DNA of 64,000 nt from Anaerosacchariphilus polymeriproducens (GCF_003363435.1 NZ_QRCT01000049.1:248001-312000), one strand, 5' to 3'; shown: positions 1 to 9,104, counted from the first letter of the stretch. Notes: a model not told the origin generated them from the sequence alone. Translations and numbers: made by a program.

Positions 1-998
1 CCTTCAGATGCTAAGGGTGAAGTAATCATCTACCAAACAGATGATGGACAAACCCATATTGATGTCAGAATGGAGGATGAAACTGTATGGTTGACACAGG
101 CACAACTGTGTGAACTGTATCAGACAAGCAAATCAAATATCAGTGAACACATAAAACATATCTTTGAAGAGGGCGAATTAAATAAGAATTCAGTTGTTCG
201 GAAATTCCGAACAACTGCCGCTGACGGAAAAAACTATAATACTATCCATTACAATTTGGATATGATTATTTCACTCGGATATCGTGTCAAATCATTGATT
301 GCTACAAATTTCCGTAAATGGGCAACAGAACGTTTAAAGGAATATATGATTAAAGGTTTTACAATGGATGACGAACGTCTGAAAAATCTAGGCGGTGGCA
401 GTTACTGGCATGAACTCTTAGACCGTATCAGAGATATCCGTTCATCAGAAAAAGTTCTTTACAGACAAGTTCTAAACCTATATGCAACAAGTATTGATTA
501 TAATCCACACAGTGAGGAATCTGTACGATTTTTCAAAATTGTTCAAAATAAATTGCATTATACAGCACACGGACACACCGCTGCAGAGGTAATCTATGAA
601 CGAGCAGATTCCACGAAACCTTTTATGGGACTAACCTCATTTCCTGGTGATATGCCTACACGAAAGGATATCGGTATTGCCAAAAATTATTTAAACGAAG
701 AAGAATTAAAAGTCTTAAATAATCTCGTATCTGGATATTTCGACTTTGCAGAAATTCAGGCAATACGTCACAATCCAATGTACATGAGTGATTATATTAA
801 ACATCTAGATTCAATTTTATCTTCCACAGGTGAAAAAGTATTGGAGGGTTCAGGAACAATTAGTCATGTAAAAGCTATAGAGAAAGCAACGAGGAATATC
901 GAAAATTTCAGATACTCTCAATTACACCTGTTGAAGAAGCGTATCATGACACAATAAAGTCACTTGAAAAGGAAGCAAAGAAAAAATCAAAAGAATGA
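1..998 (+). pseudogene. RhuM-family protein gene, 5' cut by window edge, frameshifted near its 3' end
   Basis: The reading frame is already open at base 1, and the first ATG at 70 is internal to the family's conserved N-terminus (ETVWLTQAQL around bases 80-110), so the true start lies just outside. The protein matches the RhuM family (virulence-island and phage-island proteins of unknown biochemical function, with a KilA-N/winged-helix-like N-terminal part and a Fic/DOC-like C-terminal part containing HYTAHGHTAAEVI). Frame 1 ends at 957 with an atypical tail. Reading from about base 885 in the -1 frame instead gives SNEEYRKFQILS...TPVEEAY, the usual family C-terminus, and stops at 996-998. 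One base therefore appears lost around 880-885. The break is seen directly; the function is inferred only from the family. Confidence 0.75.
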
Positions 999-1021
999 CA
1001 TTGCAATTTGGAGAACTACAT

Positions 1022-1675
1022 ATGAATATTAATAATTATATAGAATCTCAATACCGAGAGTTATCAAATGACATAAACATCGAATATCTTGATTTATAGG
1101 ATTGCAACGTGTTCTTAAAAATAGTAGTTATGCTTTTCATATAGATGAATACTACTCTGAAATAATTAAAAAATCTCAAAAATTTTTATCTGGCAACTTT
1201 GGTAGTGAAATACCATCGCATATGGAAAAAGTTGAAATATACTACACTCTTCCTATTTTTTTTCAACAAAACACAATATCTATTAAGTCAGATACTTTAA
1301 AAAAATATGAGGGTTTAAAACTAATAGGTGAAGGCTCATATGCACAGGTATTCAAATGAAGATGTAGTGGTTGTAAAAATTGCTGATTTTGGTTTAGTAA
1401 AACTTCCTGATAGTCAGCTTACAAGCATTAATACAGAATTTAAAGGTTATTTTAATGACCCGGAGCTTGTAGTTGAAGGATTTAATAGTTACGGAATTTT
1501 ACATGAAACATATGCATTGACTAGGCTAATATACTTTGTAATGACAGGAAAAACAAATACATCTGTAATAAAAGATACAAAATTAAAAACCTTTGTAGAA
1601 AAAGGACTTAGTTCTGACAAATCAAACCGCTATCTAAATATTACAGAATTAAATAATACTTTCAAATTAATATAA
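1022..1675 (+). pseudogene. Ser/Thr protein kinase remnant, core deleted
   Basis: A GGAG site precedes ATG 1022, 23 bases after the repaired RhuM stop, so the two genes probably formed an operon. The first frame stops at 1097-1099 and continues in another frame (IGLQRVLKN...), suggesting a frameshift near 1090. That second frame carries a glycine-rich ATP loop (LIGEGSYAQVF) just before it stops at 1359. A third frame then supplies KIADFGLVKL (DFG motif), FNDPEL (APE-like) and a C-lobe tail ending at 1675. The invariant lysine, alpha-C helix and HRD catalytic loop are absent, so roughly 100 or more codons were deleted around 1350. No catalytically complete kinase can be made from this sequence. 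The N-terminal region before the kinase domain is not recognised. Confidence 0.7.
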
Positions 1676-1709
1676 GATTAAGATTAACTTATGCAACAAT
1701 TCGCAAAAC

Positions 1710-1776
1710 GACAGAATTCAACTGCAAAAACGACCACTCAGGAGCATTTCTACTCTTTAATAGTCGTTTTTCTGTC
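1710..1776. terminator. Compound hairpin between convergent genes
   Basis: AAAAACGAC (1726-1734) pairs with GTCGTTTTT (1763-1771) across a 28-base loop, and GACAG/CTGTC (about 1710-1714 and 1772-1776) can nest outside. The site lies between the kinase remnant and convergent hcp, so it may end transcription from either side. The loop is long, which lowers confidence. Confidence 0.4.
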
Positions 1777-1855
1777 TACCTGTTCGAAGGTGTCACTCAA
1801 AATTTATTAGTTTTCTGAATATCCCTAAGTGAACTCTCCAAATGGAAGTATTTTA

Positions 1856-3505
1856 TTATCCTAAGAACATTTTTAAATCTTCATCTACTGAACCAATACC
1901 TGCAATACCAAAGTTCTCTACTAATACTTTTGCAACATTCGGAGATAAAAATCCAGGTAATGTTGGTCCTAAATGAATATTTTTTACTCCTAAGTATAAT
2001 AAAGCTAACAGAACAATAACTGCTTTTTGTTCATACCATGCAATATTATAAGCAATTGGAAGATCATTCACATCATTGAGTTCAAATACCTCTTTCAATT
2101 TGAGTGCGATAACCGCCAAGGAGTATGAATCATTACATTGACCAGCATCTAGCACTCTTGGAATTCCTCCAATATCACCTAAGTTTAATTTATTATAACG
2201 ATACTTCGCACAGCCAGCTGTTAATATAACCGTGTCTTTTGGTAACTTCTCTGCAAATTCTGCATAATAATCTCTGGATTTCATTCTGCCATCACAACCT
2301 GCCATTACAAAGAATTTCTTGATTGCACCGGTTTTCACTGCATCTACCACTTTGTCTGCCAAAGCCATAACCTGAGCATGTGCAAAACCACCAACAATTT
2401 TTCCTGTTTCAATCTCTTTTGGAGCAGGTAATTTCTTTGCATGTGCAATTATTTCACTAAAGTCTTTTGTGCCATTGTCTGTACGATTTTTAATATGTTT
2501 AAAACCAGGATACCCGGTAACACCTGTCGTATATACTCTATCTTTGTAACTATCCTTAGGTGGTATAATACAATTTGTAGTAAATAGAATTGGACCTTGG
2601 AAAGATTCAAACTCTTCGTTCTGTTTCCACCATGCATTACCATAGTTTCCTATGAAGTTTGTATACTTTTTGAAAAATGGATAGTAATGTGCCGGTAACA
2701 TTTCTCCATGCGTATAAACATCCACTCCGGTATCCTTTGTCTGTTCTAGTAGTTCTTCTAAATCTTTCAAATCATGACCTGATATTAAGATAGCAGGATT
2801 GTTTCTTACTCCAATATTTACTTCTGTTACTTCCGGATTTCCATAAGCTCCTGTATTGGCTGCGTCAAGCATTGCCATTGTATCTACACCAAATTTTCCG
2901 GTTTCCAGCGTAAGTGCGACTAAATCATCTGCGCTCAAACTATCATCTAGCGTTGCTGCTAATGCTTTTACCATAAAATCATAAATATCATCCGCCTCTT
3001 TGCCTAATGCAAGTGCATGTTCTGCATACGCTGCCATACCTTTTAAACCATAAGTAATCAATTCTCTCAATGAACGTATATCTTCATTTTGAGTTGCTAA
3101 AATTCCTACTTCAACCGCATTTGATTTTGCTAAAATATCTTTCTCATTATCAACCGTAAAAGTTGCAGCATCATGCAACTGTCCCAAATTAATTCCCTTT
3201 TCAACTAACTCTTTTTTCATTTCTTCTCTCAAAGAAATTGCTTCTTTTATTTTCACAATAAAAGCAGTATCATCAAAATTAGCATTGGTAATCGTCATAA
3301 ATAAACCGTTTAAAATAAAGTGATTTGTTTTTGGAAACCTGATTCCGGCTTCCAAACCTTTCTTTTCTAACAATGCAATCCCCTTTAATGTATAAATCAT
3401 TAAATCTTGTAAGTTAGAAACCTTATCCGTCTTTCCACAGACCCCTCTCATAGTACAGCCCTTTCCTTGGGCAGTTTCCTGACATTGATAACAAAACATA
3501 CTCAT
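1856..3505 (-). CDS. hcp: Hybrid cluster protein (hydroxylamine reductase)
   Basis: A 549-residue protein opening with [17 protein letters not shown], the diagnostic N-terminal cysteine motif of Hcp, and matching the family over its full length (later motifs [31 protein letters not shown] and [16 protein letters not shown] supply hybrid-cluster ligands). Hcp is a cytoplasmic iron-sulfur-oxygen enzyme that reduces hydroxylamine in vitro and is thought to act as a nitric oxide reductase or nitrosative-stress protein. An AAAGGAGG site 8 bases before the ATG at 3505 fixes the start; the open frame extends upstream to 3598 but without an initiation signal. It lies directly downstream of a Crp/Fnr-type regulator and has its own promoter with a matching operator. 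Identity is near certain; the physiological substrate is inferred. Confidence 0.97.
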   Translation of the reverse strand: MSMFCYQCQETAQGKGCTMRGVCGKTDKVSNLQDLMIYTLKGIALLEKKGLEAGIRFPKTNHFILNGLFMTITNANFDDTAFIVKIKEAISLREEMKKELVEKGINLGQLHDAATFTVDNEKDILAKSNAVEVGILATQNEDIRSLRELITYGLKGMAAYAEHALALGKEADDIYDFMVKALAATLDDSLSADDLVALTLETGKFGVDTMAMLDAANTGAYGNPEVTEVNIGVRNNPAILISGHDLKDLEELLEQTKDTGVDVYTHGEMLPAHYYPFFKKYTNFIGNYGNAWWKQNEEFESFQGPILFTTNCIIPPKDSYKDRVYTTGVTGYPGFKHIKNRTDNGTKDFSEIIAHAKKLPAPKEIETGKIVGGFAHAQVMALADKVVDAVKTGAIKKFFVMAGCDGRMKSRDYYAEFAEKLPKDTVILTAGCAKYRYNKLNLGDIGGIPRVLDAGQCNDSYSLAVIALKLKEVFELNDVNDLPIAYNIAWYEQKAVIVLLALLYLGVKNIHLGPTLPGFLSPNVAKVLVENFGIAGIGSVDEDLKMFLG

Positions 3506-3553
3506 ACAAAAATCCTCCTTTAATCTGATAACTTTTAAATTCTTTATGCACTT

Positions 3554-3596
3554 ATCATATAGGAAAATTAATGATATATCGGTATCCCATGTTACC
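3554..3596 (-). promoter_or_regulatory. hcp promoter with Crp/Fnr-type operator at about -41.5
   Basis: On the minus strand the dyad GGTAACATGGGATACC (3581-3596) is followed by 4 bases, a 17-base spacer and a -10 TATGAT (3554-3559). There is no good -35 box. If transcription starts 7 bases past the -10, the dyad is centred at -41.5, the usual class II activator position of this family. The same layout and a closely matching dyad occur at the ferredoxin gene. Confidence 0.7.
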
Positions 3597-3598
3597 AT

Positions 3599-4285
3599 TT
3601 ATAAACAATCTTCTAATCTTTCTAAATCTAAAATTTTAAAAGTATTTCGATAGAAATCTATAAGACCTTCTTTTTGCATATTAATTAATTCTCTGGATAA
3701 GGAAGGTCTGGACACTAGTAGAAATTCCGCAAGTTCATTACGTTTTAACGGAATATCAAATGTAGCATTTTGTTTGATTTTATACTGTTGAAGAAGATAT
3801 GTCGCAATCTTTTTCCGGATACTTTTTAAAGAAAGCATTTCTACTTTTCGATTAAGAACAAGTGCTTTCTTGGCCACAATTTGTAACATATTCTGTATTA
3901 ATTTTCTATGACCGCCACACGCATTACTACAGACTCCAATAATTTGATTGGTAGGAAAAAACAATATTGTACAATCCGTTTCTGCAATCACTGTGGCTAA
4001 CCAGTAATCTGAAGAAAACGCCGCAACTTCACCAAATAAATCACCAGCTTCCAGCCTAGACATAATTACCCTATCCCCTGCTAATGTTTCTTTTCCGACT
4101 AATACCTCACCCTCCAAAACAATTCCAAAAGCTTTCATCTTCTCTTTCTCTAACGTAATAATATCTTTCTTCTTGTATGTTTTGATATTCGGCTGTAGAC
4201 AACCTAAGATGTCCTTTAACTCCTCTTTTTCCATATCTTGAAACAACTCTACTTCTGATAATTGATCTATCCACTTTTCATACAT
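3599..4285 (-). CDS. Crp/Fnr-family regulator, HcpR-like
   Basis: A 228-residue protein with an N-terminal cyclic-nucleotide-binding-type beta-roll (about residues 10-120, including GDLFGEVAAFS) and a C-terminal winged helix whose recognition segment reads LLVSRPSLSRELINMQKEG. Three in-frame ATGs are possible (4300, 4294, 4285). Only 4285 has a GAGG at proper spacing (9 bases), so I use MYEKWID as the start. Cysteines occur at CSNACGG in the mid-region but there is no clear Fnr-type N-terminal cysteine cluster. It sits just upstream of hcp with the operator beginning 3 bases after its stop codon. By analogy with HcpR-type regulators it probably senses NO or redox state and activates hcp and the ferredoxin gene; the signal is not visible in the sequence. 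Confidence 0.85.
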   Translation of the reverse strand: MYEKWIDQLSEVELFQDMEKEELKDILGCLQPNIKTYKKKDIITLEKEKMKAFGIVLEGEVLVGKETLAGDRVIMSRLEAGDLFGEVAAFSSDYWLATVIAETDCTILFFPTNQIIGVCSNACGGHRKLIQNMLQIVAKKALVLNRKVEMLSLKSIRKKIATYLLQQYKIKQNATFDIPLKRNELAEFLLVSRPSLSRELINMQKEGLIDFYRNTFKILDLERLEDCL

Positions 4286-4317
4286 TTTTATCATCCTCAT
4301 ATTTCTATGTATAGCAG

Positions 4318-4350
4318 AAAAAAACTGTCAAATACATCCGATTTAACAGT
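4318..4350 (-). terminator. Rho-independent terminator of the ferredoxin gene
   Basis: Ten-base-pair stem ACTGTCAAAT/ATTTAACAGT (4324-4333 and 4341-4350, one wobble) with a 7-base loop, followed on the minus strand by six T residues (4318-4323). Confidence 0.75.
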
Positions 4351-4382
4351 CTTTCTACTTATTTAGCTATTGTCACATAATT

Positions 4383-4571
4383 TTACTCTACTTTAATAGC
4401 ATCAACCGGACATTGTTCCTCTGCATCTTTTGCAGAATCTTCTGCATCATCCGGAACATCATCTTCTGTTGCAACTGCTTTCCCATCATCATCCATATCA
4501 AAAACTTCCGGGCAGATACTTGGACATAGTCCACATCCAATACAGGTATCTTTATCAACATATCCTTTCAT
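4383..4571 (-). CDS. Small [4Fe-4S] ferredoxin
   Basis: A 62-residue acidic protein with the cluster motif CIGCGLC (C10, C13, C16) and a distal CP at C54, giving one [4Fe-4S] cluster; C20 is an extra cysteine. It is the single-cluster type rather than the 2[4Fe-4S] clostridial type. It is a soluble low-potential electron carrier. A GGAGG site precedes the ATG. It has its own promoter and terminator. The promoter carries the same Crp/Fnr-type dyad as hcp, so this ferredoxin may be the electron donor to Hcp. That partnership is an inference from shared regulation, although hcp linked to a ferredoxin-like gene is known from other anaerobes. Confidence 0.93.
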   Translation of the reverse strand: MKGYVDKDTCIGCGLCPSICPEVFDMDDDGKAVATEDDVPDDAEDSAKDAEEQCPVDAIKVE

Positions 4572-4673
4572 TTTAAAAACCTCCTTTTCATTTTTCTAAC
4601 ATCAGTGTTCCCTTAAGTTCAATCCTATACACATAAAATTGGTAAATTGTTCTGGTATCTCTTTCATGTTTAA

Positions 4674-4716
4674 ATTGTAACATAACATATTTACATTTTC
4701 AGTAACATTTGTTACC
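4674..4716 (-). promoter_or_regulatory. Ferredoxin promoter with Crp/Fnr-type operator at about -41.5
   Basis: GGTAACAAATGTTACT on the minus strand (4701-4716) contains the perfect dyad GTAACA-N2-TGTTAC. It is followed by 4 bases, a 17-base spacer and -10 TACAAT (4674-4679). Spacing is identical to that at hcp. No convincing -35 box is present, consistent with activator dependence. Confidence 0.7.
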
Positions 4717-4736
4717 ATTTTCTCTATAAATTAGCA

Positions 4737-6104
4737 CTACATGAGAAAATTGGCAACCACCATAGTAACAAACAGACCTGCTATAACCGGAATAAAGTTT
4801 TTTCTGACTAATTCAATAGGGTTTACCTTACATATCGCGGCTACTGCAATTACCCCCCATGGTATCAAAGTTCCTCCTCCAATCCACATAGCAGAAATTT
4901 GTCCGAGTGAAGCTAGACTTGCTGTATCAATTTTTACAACCTTGGAAAGTGTACCTGCAATTGTCCCTACTAATGGTAATGCAGAAAAACCTGCTCCTCC
5001 TAACCCGGAAATTCCAGCGGTAATTGTTTGGACAATTATGGCCAATGGCTTTGATAATGTAATTTTTGTAGAAAGATACATTCCTAAATCTGCTAAATAG
5101 CCACTGGCACCTTCTCCTAATATTTGACTTGCTGTTTCTTGACTGCCAAGAAAAAAGAAGGCTCCTACTATTAATATTGGAGCAAAAGTTTCAATTCCAA
5201 AAATAAACCCATTCTTCATATATATCCCAAGCTCACTTAATACATTTTTTATATTATCTTTTATAATCACACATATAGTAGTTATAAAAATAGCCGTTCC
5301 GGTCAAAAGTGCCGCAGCGTCTCCACCTTTTAATTTGTAACTATACATAATAAAAATATCTACAATAAATGTGATAGGAGTTAAAATAGCAATTATTTTT
5401 ACCCGAATATCATCTTTTTCTAATTCTTTTTCCTCAAAAACATCATTGGAAGTTGACTCATACTTTTTCAAATCTTTCAACATCATGAGATAAGACGTAG
5501 TTACTGTAACAACACTCATAGTGAACCATAAAGGTAATCCTGCTTTCATAAGTAAAGAAGAATTTTCTATATTTGCTGCTTTTGCTGTAATAGCTGGTGC
5601 TCCTTGTATAAAAAAGTCCCCAGACAAAGCTGCTCCATGTCCAAAAAGATTCATTGCTGCTGCAGCCCATATTGGAGGAAGTCCTGCTTTGACAGCTACC
5701 GGTAATATAATAGCACCAATCAATGCAACAGCAGGGGAGGGCCACAATACAAAGGAAAATAACATCATTAAAATCCCAATAAGCCAAAAAGCGATAGAAG
5801 GATTTTTTACCAACCGTTTAAAAGGCTTTACCATAAACACATCTGCCCCAATATCATTTAAAGCATTCGACATTGTAACAATTAGAGATATTGTTACAAT
5901 AATACTCCAAAACTCATTTCCTGACACAATGATCCCCTTATAAATTGTCTGAATACCATCTAATAAATTTCCACTATAGCAAACTCCCATCAAAAACAAC
6001 CCAATTATACAAATTAGAACAATGTCTTTTTTCAAAATCATAAATAGAATAATAATCCCAATCAAGAGCAAATATAAGTAATGTATTAACCCAATCGTCC
6101 CCAT
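4737..6104 (-). CDS. Polytopic membrane permease, ion-transporter/NhaC-GntP-like
   Basis: About 455 residues with some 11-12 hydrophobic segments and a short charged loop (FEEKELEKDD) near the middle. Two glycine-rich re-entrant-like stretches (NLFGHGAALSGDFFIQGAP and GISGLGGAGFSALPLVG) resemble the paired conserved loops of organic-anion and Na+/H+ exchange permeases of the ion-transporter superfamily. The substrate cannot be told. The start is uncertain: the open frame runs to 6188, which would overlap splB-like by 44 bases. The ATG at 6104 (MGTIGLIHYLY) avoids this but its GGAG is immediately adjacent, so a nearby alternative codon is possible. The product is not recognised beyond the broad superfamily. 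Confidence 0.65.
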   Translation of the reverse strand: MGTIGLIHYLYLLLIGIIILFMILKKDIVLICIIGLFLMGVCYSGNLLDGIQTIYKGIIVSGNEFWSIIVTISLIVTMSNALNDIGADVFMVKPFKRLVKNPSIAFWLIGILMMLFSFVLWPSPAVALIGAIILPVAVKAGLPPIWAAAAMNLFGHGAALSGDFFIQGAPAITAKAANIENSSLLMKAGLPLWFTMSVVTVTTSYLMMLKDLKKYESTSNDVFEEKELEKDDIRVKIIAILTPITFIVDIFIMYSYKLKGGDAAALLTGTAIFITTICVIIKDNIKNVLSELGIYMKNGFIFGIETFAPILIVGAFFFLGSQETASQILGEGASGYLADLGMYLSTKITLSKPLAIIVQTITAGISGLGGAGFSALPLVGTIAGTLSKVVKIDTASLASLGQISAMWIGGGTLIPWGVIAVAAICKVNPIELVRKNFIPVIAGLFVTMVVANFLM

Positions 6105-6144
6105 CTCCTTACTTTTGTTTCTTAAACTTTGTGGATATCTTATT

Positions 6145-7167
6145 TTAAATAATATACTTAATCTCACTATGAATCTGCATTTTTTCAATTTCTTCTGTAA
6201 AAAAACTCTTTATCTCACTGATATCTTCCTTTTTGTATACATATTTTCCATATCCAAATTGTCCATATTTGTACATACGTTCCTCATTTTCCATAGGAAG
6301 TGTACTCTCCGGAAACACCTCCAATATTCTAGATTTTGCTATACTCGTATAACGATGAGAAATAATTTCGAATGTAATCGGAAATTTGACAGAAGTTGAT
6401 AATTTTTCACTCATCAAATGTAGCAATTGGCGATACTCGTCTTTCCAATTTTGATAAATAAAAACAGGAGCAATCAGATAACCGATTGGATAGCCTGCTT
6501 CCATCATCTTTATACTGGCTTCTATTCTCTTCTCAAATGAGGCAGTTCCTTTTTCATATTGTTGAATAATATTTGGAGTATTTATACTAAATCTAACTTC
6601 AGTATGTTCATTATGCGGAATGTTTAGTAAATTATCTACATCATTATATTTTGTTACAAATCGAAATCTGCCATACTCTTGCTCCCCAAAAAATTCAATC
6701 GTTCTTTTTAAGAGATTTGTATATGGTTCCACCGGTACTGGGTCTGATGTGGCAGCACCTTCAAATATTGTAATCTCAGGAATCTTTTCTGAAATATACT
6801 TTTGGGTCTGATTTAAAATGTCTTCTAAATTCACATGAACCCTAACAAACGGTTTGTCTCCCAAATTCGTATTTAAATAGCAATATTCACATTGCCCCAT
6901 ACATCCGGTCACTAAAGGCAGTTGATAATGAGCAGAAGGTTTACATGATTGAAATTTCAAACTTTTTTTGGTATCTACTACTAGTGTCCTTTTCCCTTCC
7001 CTAAATTGAGTATACAAATCTTCACCAGGTATATGCTGCTTGTATCTGTTTGATGATAAATAAATTATTTCTATATCATTTCTAGTTTCAAACATTTTTC
7101 TGATTTCATTAGCAATACTATATTGAAATACATCTTTCTCAAATATAATTCTCTTAGGAATAAACAT
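6145..7167 (-). CDS. splB: Spore photoproduct lyase-family radical SAM enzyme
   Basis: A 340-residue protein with the radical-SAM cluster motif C89-x3-C93-x2-C96 (GCMGQCEYCY) and clear family similarity through RFVTKYNDVDNLL, FSINTPNIIQQYEKGT and the C-terminal KYGQFGYGKYVYKKE. Spore photoproduct lyase reverses the thymine dimer 5-thyminyl-5,6-dihydrothymine in germinating spores, using S-adenosylmethionine. An AAAGGA site precedes the ATG. One point is odd: where Bacillus SplB has EAACTSD with the hydrogen-donating Cys141, this protein reads EGAATSD (Ala139), so the canonical donor seems absent. It may be a distinct subfamily using another donor. Presence of the gene supports a spore-forming host. 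Confidence 0.85.
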   Translation of the reverse strand: MFIPKRIIFEKDVFQYSIANEIRKMFETRNDIEIIYLSSNRYKQHIPGEDLYTQFREGKRTLVVDTKKSLKFQSCKPSAHYQLPLVTGCMGQCEYCYLNTNLGDKPFVRVHVNLEDILNQTQKYISEKIPEITIFEGAATSDPVPVEPYTNLLKRTIEFFGEQEYGRFRFVTKYNDVDNLLNIPHNEHTEVRFSINTPNIIQQYEKGTASFEKRIEASIKMMEAGYPIGYLIAPVFIYQNWKDEYRQLLHLMSEKLSTSVKFPITFEIISHRYTSIAKSRILEVFPESTLPMENEERMYKYGQFGYGKYVYKKEDISEIKSFFTEEIEKMQIHSEIKYII

Positions 7168-7249
7168 AATAAATCCTTTCTTAACTATCTTAACCTAATT
7201 ATCCCCAAAAAAGTTTAAAAATATAAACATAACACTTTTACAAAGTAGC

Positions 7250-7278
7250 AAAAATAGCGTGTGAATTTTCACACGCTA
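7250..7278 (-). terminator. Terminator of the flavodoxin gene
   Basis: TAGCGTGTGA/TCACACGCTA forms a perfect 10-base-pair stem (7255-7278) with a 4-base loop and is followed on the minus strand by five T residues (7250-7254). Confidence 0.85.
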
Positions 7279-7301
7279 CCTTTAAATTTTAATCTGGTTT
7301 T

Positions 7302-7769
7302 CTAACAGACGTTAGAGAAATTATTTATTAATTCTATAATCTGATCTTCTCTTTTTTTATGAGACCAATTAATTACACCTGTATCTACAATAACGGCGCC
7401 TTTCTGCTGACAGGTCGTTTTCATCTTTTTAACCGAATGATTGCCTCCCATCCAGGAATATGGAAAATGCTGTGTAACAAATACACCAGCTTTTTTCCCC
7501 ATTAGTGAAGGAATCTGGGATAGATATGCATTCATGACTCCTGATAAAGAAAAGGCCCATACCGGTGCACCGAAAAACAAAATATCGTAATCTTTTATAT
7601 TCGGAATGTTCTTTAACTCAAAGTTTTTACTTTCTGACGGATTTTCATTAACAGTCTCGATTTGTTCTAAATTTACCGAACACCCCTTTTTTATAAGCTT
7701 TTCTTTCAATCTCTCTGCAACGCTTAAAGTATTTCCTGTTTTTGAATATACAATAATCCCTACTTTCAT
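7302..7769 (-). CDS. Flavodoxin family protein
   Basis: A 155-residue protein starting MKVGIIVYSKTGNT, the phosphate-binding loop of flavodoxins (YSKTGNT), followed by FFGAPVWAFSLSG and a C-terminal half typical of short flavodoxins. It binds FMN and carries electrons or acts as an FMN-dependent oxidoreductase in the cytoplasm. The ATG at 7769 is preferred because AGGAG precedes it by 8 bases; an upstream in-frame TTG (7775) lacks a site. It follows the diguanylate cyclase gene with a 36-base gap, so the two may be cotranscribed, and it ends at a strong terminator. The partner is unknown. Confidence 0.9.
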   Translation of the reverse strand: MKVGIIVYSKTGNTLSVAERLKEKLIKKGCSVNLEQIETVNENPSESKNFELKNIPNIKDYDILFFGAPVWAFSLSGVMNAYLSQIPSLMGKKAGVFVTQHFPYSWMGGNHSVKKMKTTCQQKGAVIVDTGVINWSHKKREDQIIELINNFSNVC

Positions 7770-7805
7770 GACCAAACTCCTTTCTTTTTATCTTTTACAA
7801 TAAAT

Positions 7806-8936
7806 TCATTTATGTTTCTTTTTCTGTTTGTTTTCATACATAAGTGCATCAATTTTTCTAAAAAATTCTTCCAATTCCATATGCGAATTATAGTCATAAA
7901 CAATATACCCCATGCTTAAAGAAAGTTTAAAAGGCTCATTATTATATTCATTCTGCTTCTCTACTGCTTGGTTTATGCGAAATACAATTCTTTTTAATTG
8001 TTCTAAATCCATAACATCTAATACAACAAAAAATTCATCTCCACCAAACCTAGCAATAAAATCTTTAGATTTTAAAACCCGTTCAAGCAATATAACTAAA
8101 TTCTGCAGTGCTCTATCTCCCTTATCGTGACCGTATGTATCATTTATAAATTTAAAATTATCAAGATCGATCATAATAGCAGAAAATGTCTTATTCGGAG
8201 TACTCATGTTGATTTTCTCTTTCAAATAAAGATCCAATTTTTTTCTATTATTAACCTTAGTAAGGTAATCAATATATATTGTATGGTTCTGAATATTTAA
8301 AAATACAATTAATAATGAAATCACAACTCCAATAAGCATCATTGAATTTCCATAAAATAAAACCTGTATAGCCATACCGCATAAAGGCGGAACTGCAAAA
8401 AATACCAATGCAAAAATATGGGACTTGGTAAGCCTTTTAATATTGCAAATACAAATAATACTAGCAAAACCAATTAAACTAATAATAACAATTGCGGGAA
8501 CTGTAAAGAAAGGTCCTCTATGATAGATGTTATTAGAATCAATATAATATAACCAACCAAAAAATTGAGATATAATTAGCATTATTGCATTTAATATATT
8601 TAATATTACGAGAAAACACATCAACTTCTTTGTCTGTTCTTCTTTTTGTATCACTTGATTATGAACATATAATATCCAAAGTGACGGTAACATCAAATTG
8701 AATAAAAATATCAAGAAATTTCCTGTTTGGTTGATAAATGGATATATAGTATCAGGCTTCCCATCAAATCTACTAAGTATGTCAAGTATTAGCAATAAAA
8801 CAGTCACCTGCAGCATTTTCATATAAAGATTATATTGAAGTGTTCCTTTTTCATCTTGCTTAGAGGACTGAAAATAGATGATACCTAAAATTATAATGGA
8901 ATAAATATTAATAATAATATTACTTGCCAGGCTCAT
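7806..8936 (-). CDS. Membrane diguanylate cyclase (GGDEF)
   Basis: About 376 residues: seven or so hydrophobic segments fill the first 220 residues and a GGDEF domain fills the rest, with the active-site motif RFGGDEF near residue 300 and the upstream SAIMIDLDNFKFINDTYGHDKGD metal/substrate segment. It should make cyclic di-GMP from two GTP at the membrane. The inhibitory I-site, normally RxxD five residues before GGDEF, reads KSKD, so product inhibition may be weak. Start at 8936 (MSLASN) is set by an AGGAG 8 bases upstream; the open frame runs to 8978. No known sensory domain is recognised in the membrane part. Confidence 0.9.
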   Translation of the reverse strand: MSLASNIIINIYSIIILGIIYFQSSKQDEKGTLQYNLYMKMLQVTVLLLILDILSRFDGKPDTIYPFINQTGNFLIFLFNLMLPSLWILYVHNQVIQKEEQTKKLMCFLVILNILNAIMLIISQFFGWLYYIDSNNIYHRGPFFTVPAIVIISLIGFASIICICNIKRLTKSHIFALVFFAVPPLCGMAIQVLFYGNSMMLIGVVISLLIVFLNIQNHTIYIDYLTKVNNRKKLDLYLKEKINMSTPNKTFSAIMIDLDNFKFINDTYGHDKGDRALQNLVILLERVLKSKDFIARFGGDEFFVVLDVMDLEQLKRIVFRINQAVEKQNEYNNEPFKLSLSMGYIVYDYNSHMELEEFFRKIDALMYENKQKKKHK

Positions 8937-9036
8937 ATTTTCACTCCTATTTTTATTTAGTACATTATTTTCTATCAATTTATATCATACTATTATCAAA
9001 TTATAAAATCAAGCATCTTCTTTCATTTACTGAAAC

Positions 9037-9065
9037 TTGCTAAAATAATTTATGTTAAGTATAAT
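9037..9065 (+). promoter_or_regulatory. mscL promoter
   Basis: TTGCTA (9037-9042), a 17-base spacer and TATAAT (9060-9065) precede mscL by about 40 bases. Confidence 0.65.
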
Positions 9066-9104
9066 GATTGAAATTACAATAGCTGACATCTAAAGGAGGT
9101 TTTT

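Noticed and set aside
3506-3598. N-terminal extension of hcp
   Set aside because: It spans the promoter and operator region and lacks an initiation signal; MSMFCYQC is the family start.
4741-5943. Plus-strand ORFs opposite the permease gene
   Set aside because: They are antisense shadows of a hydrophobic coding sequence, without ribosome sites or family similarity.
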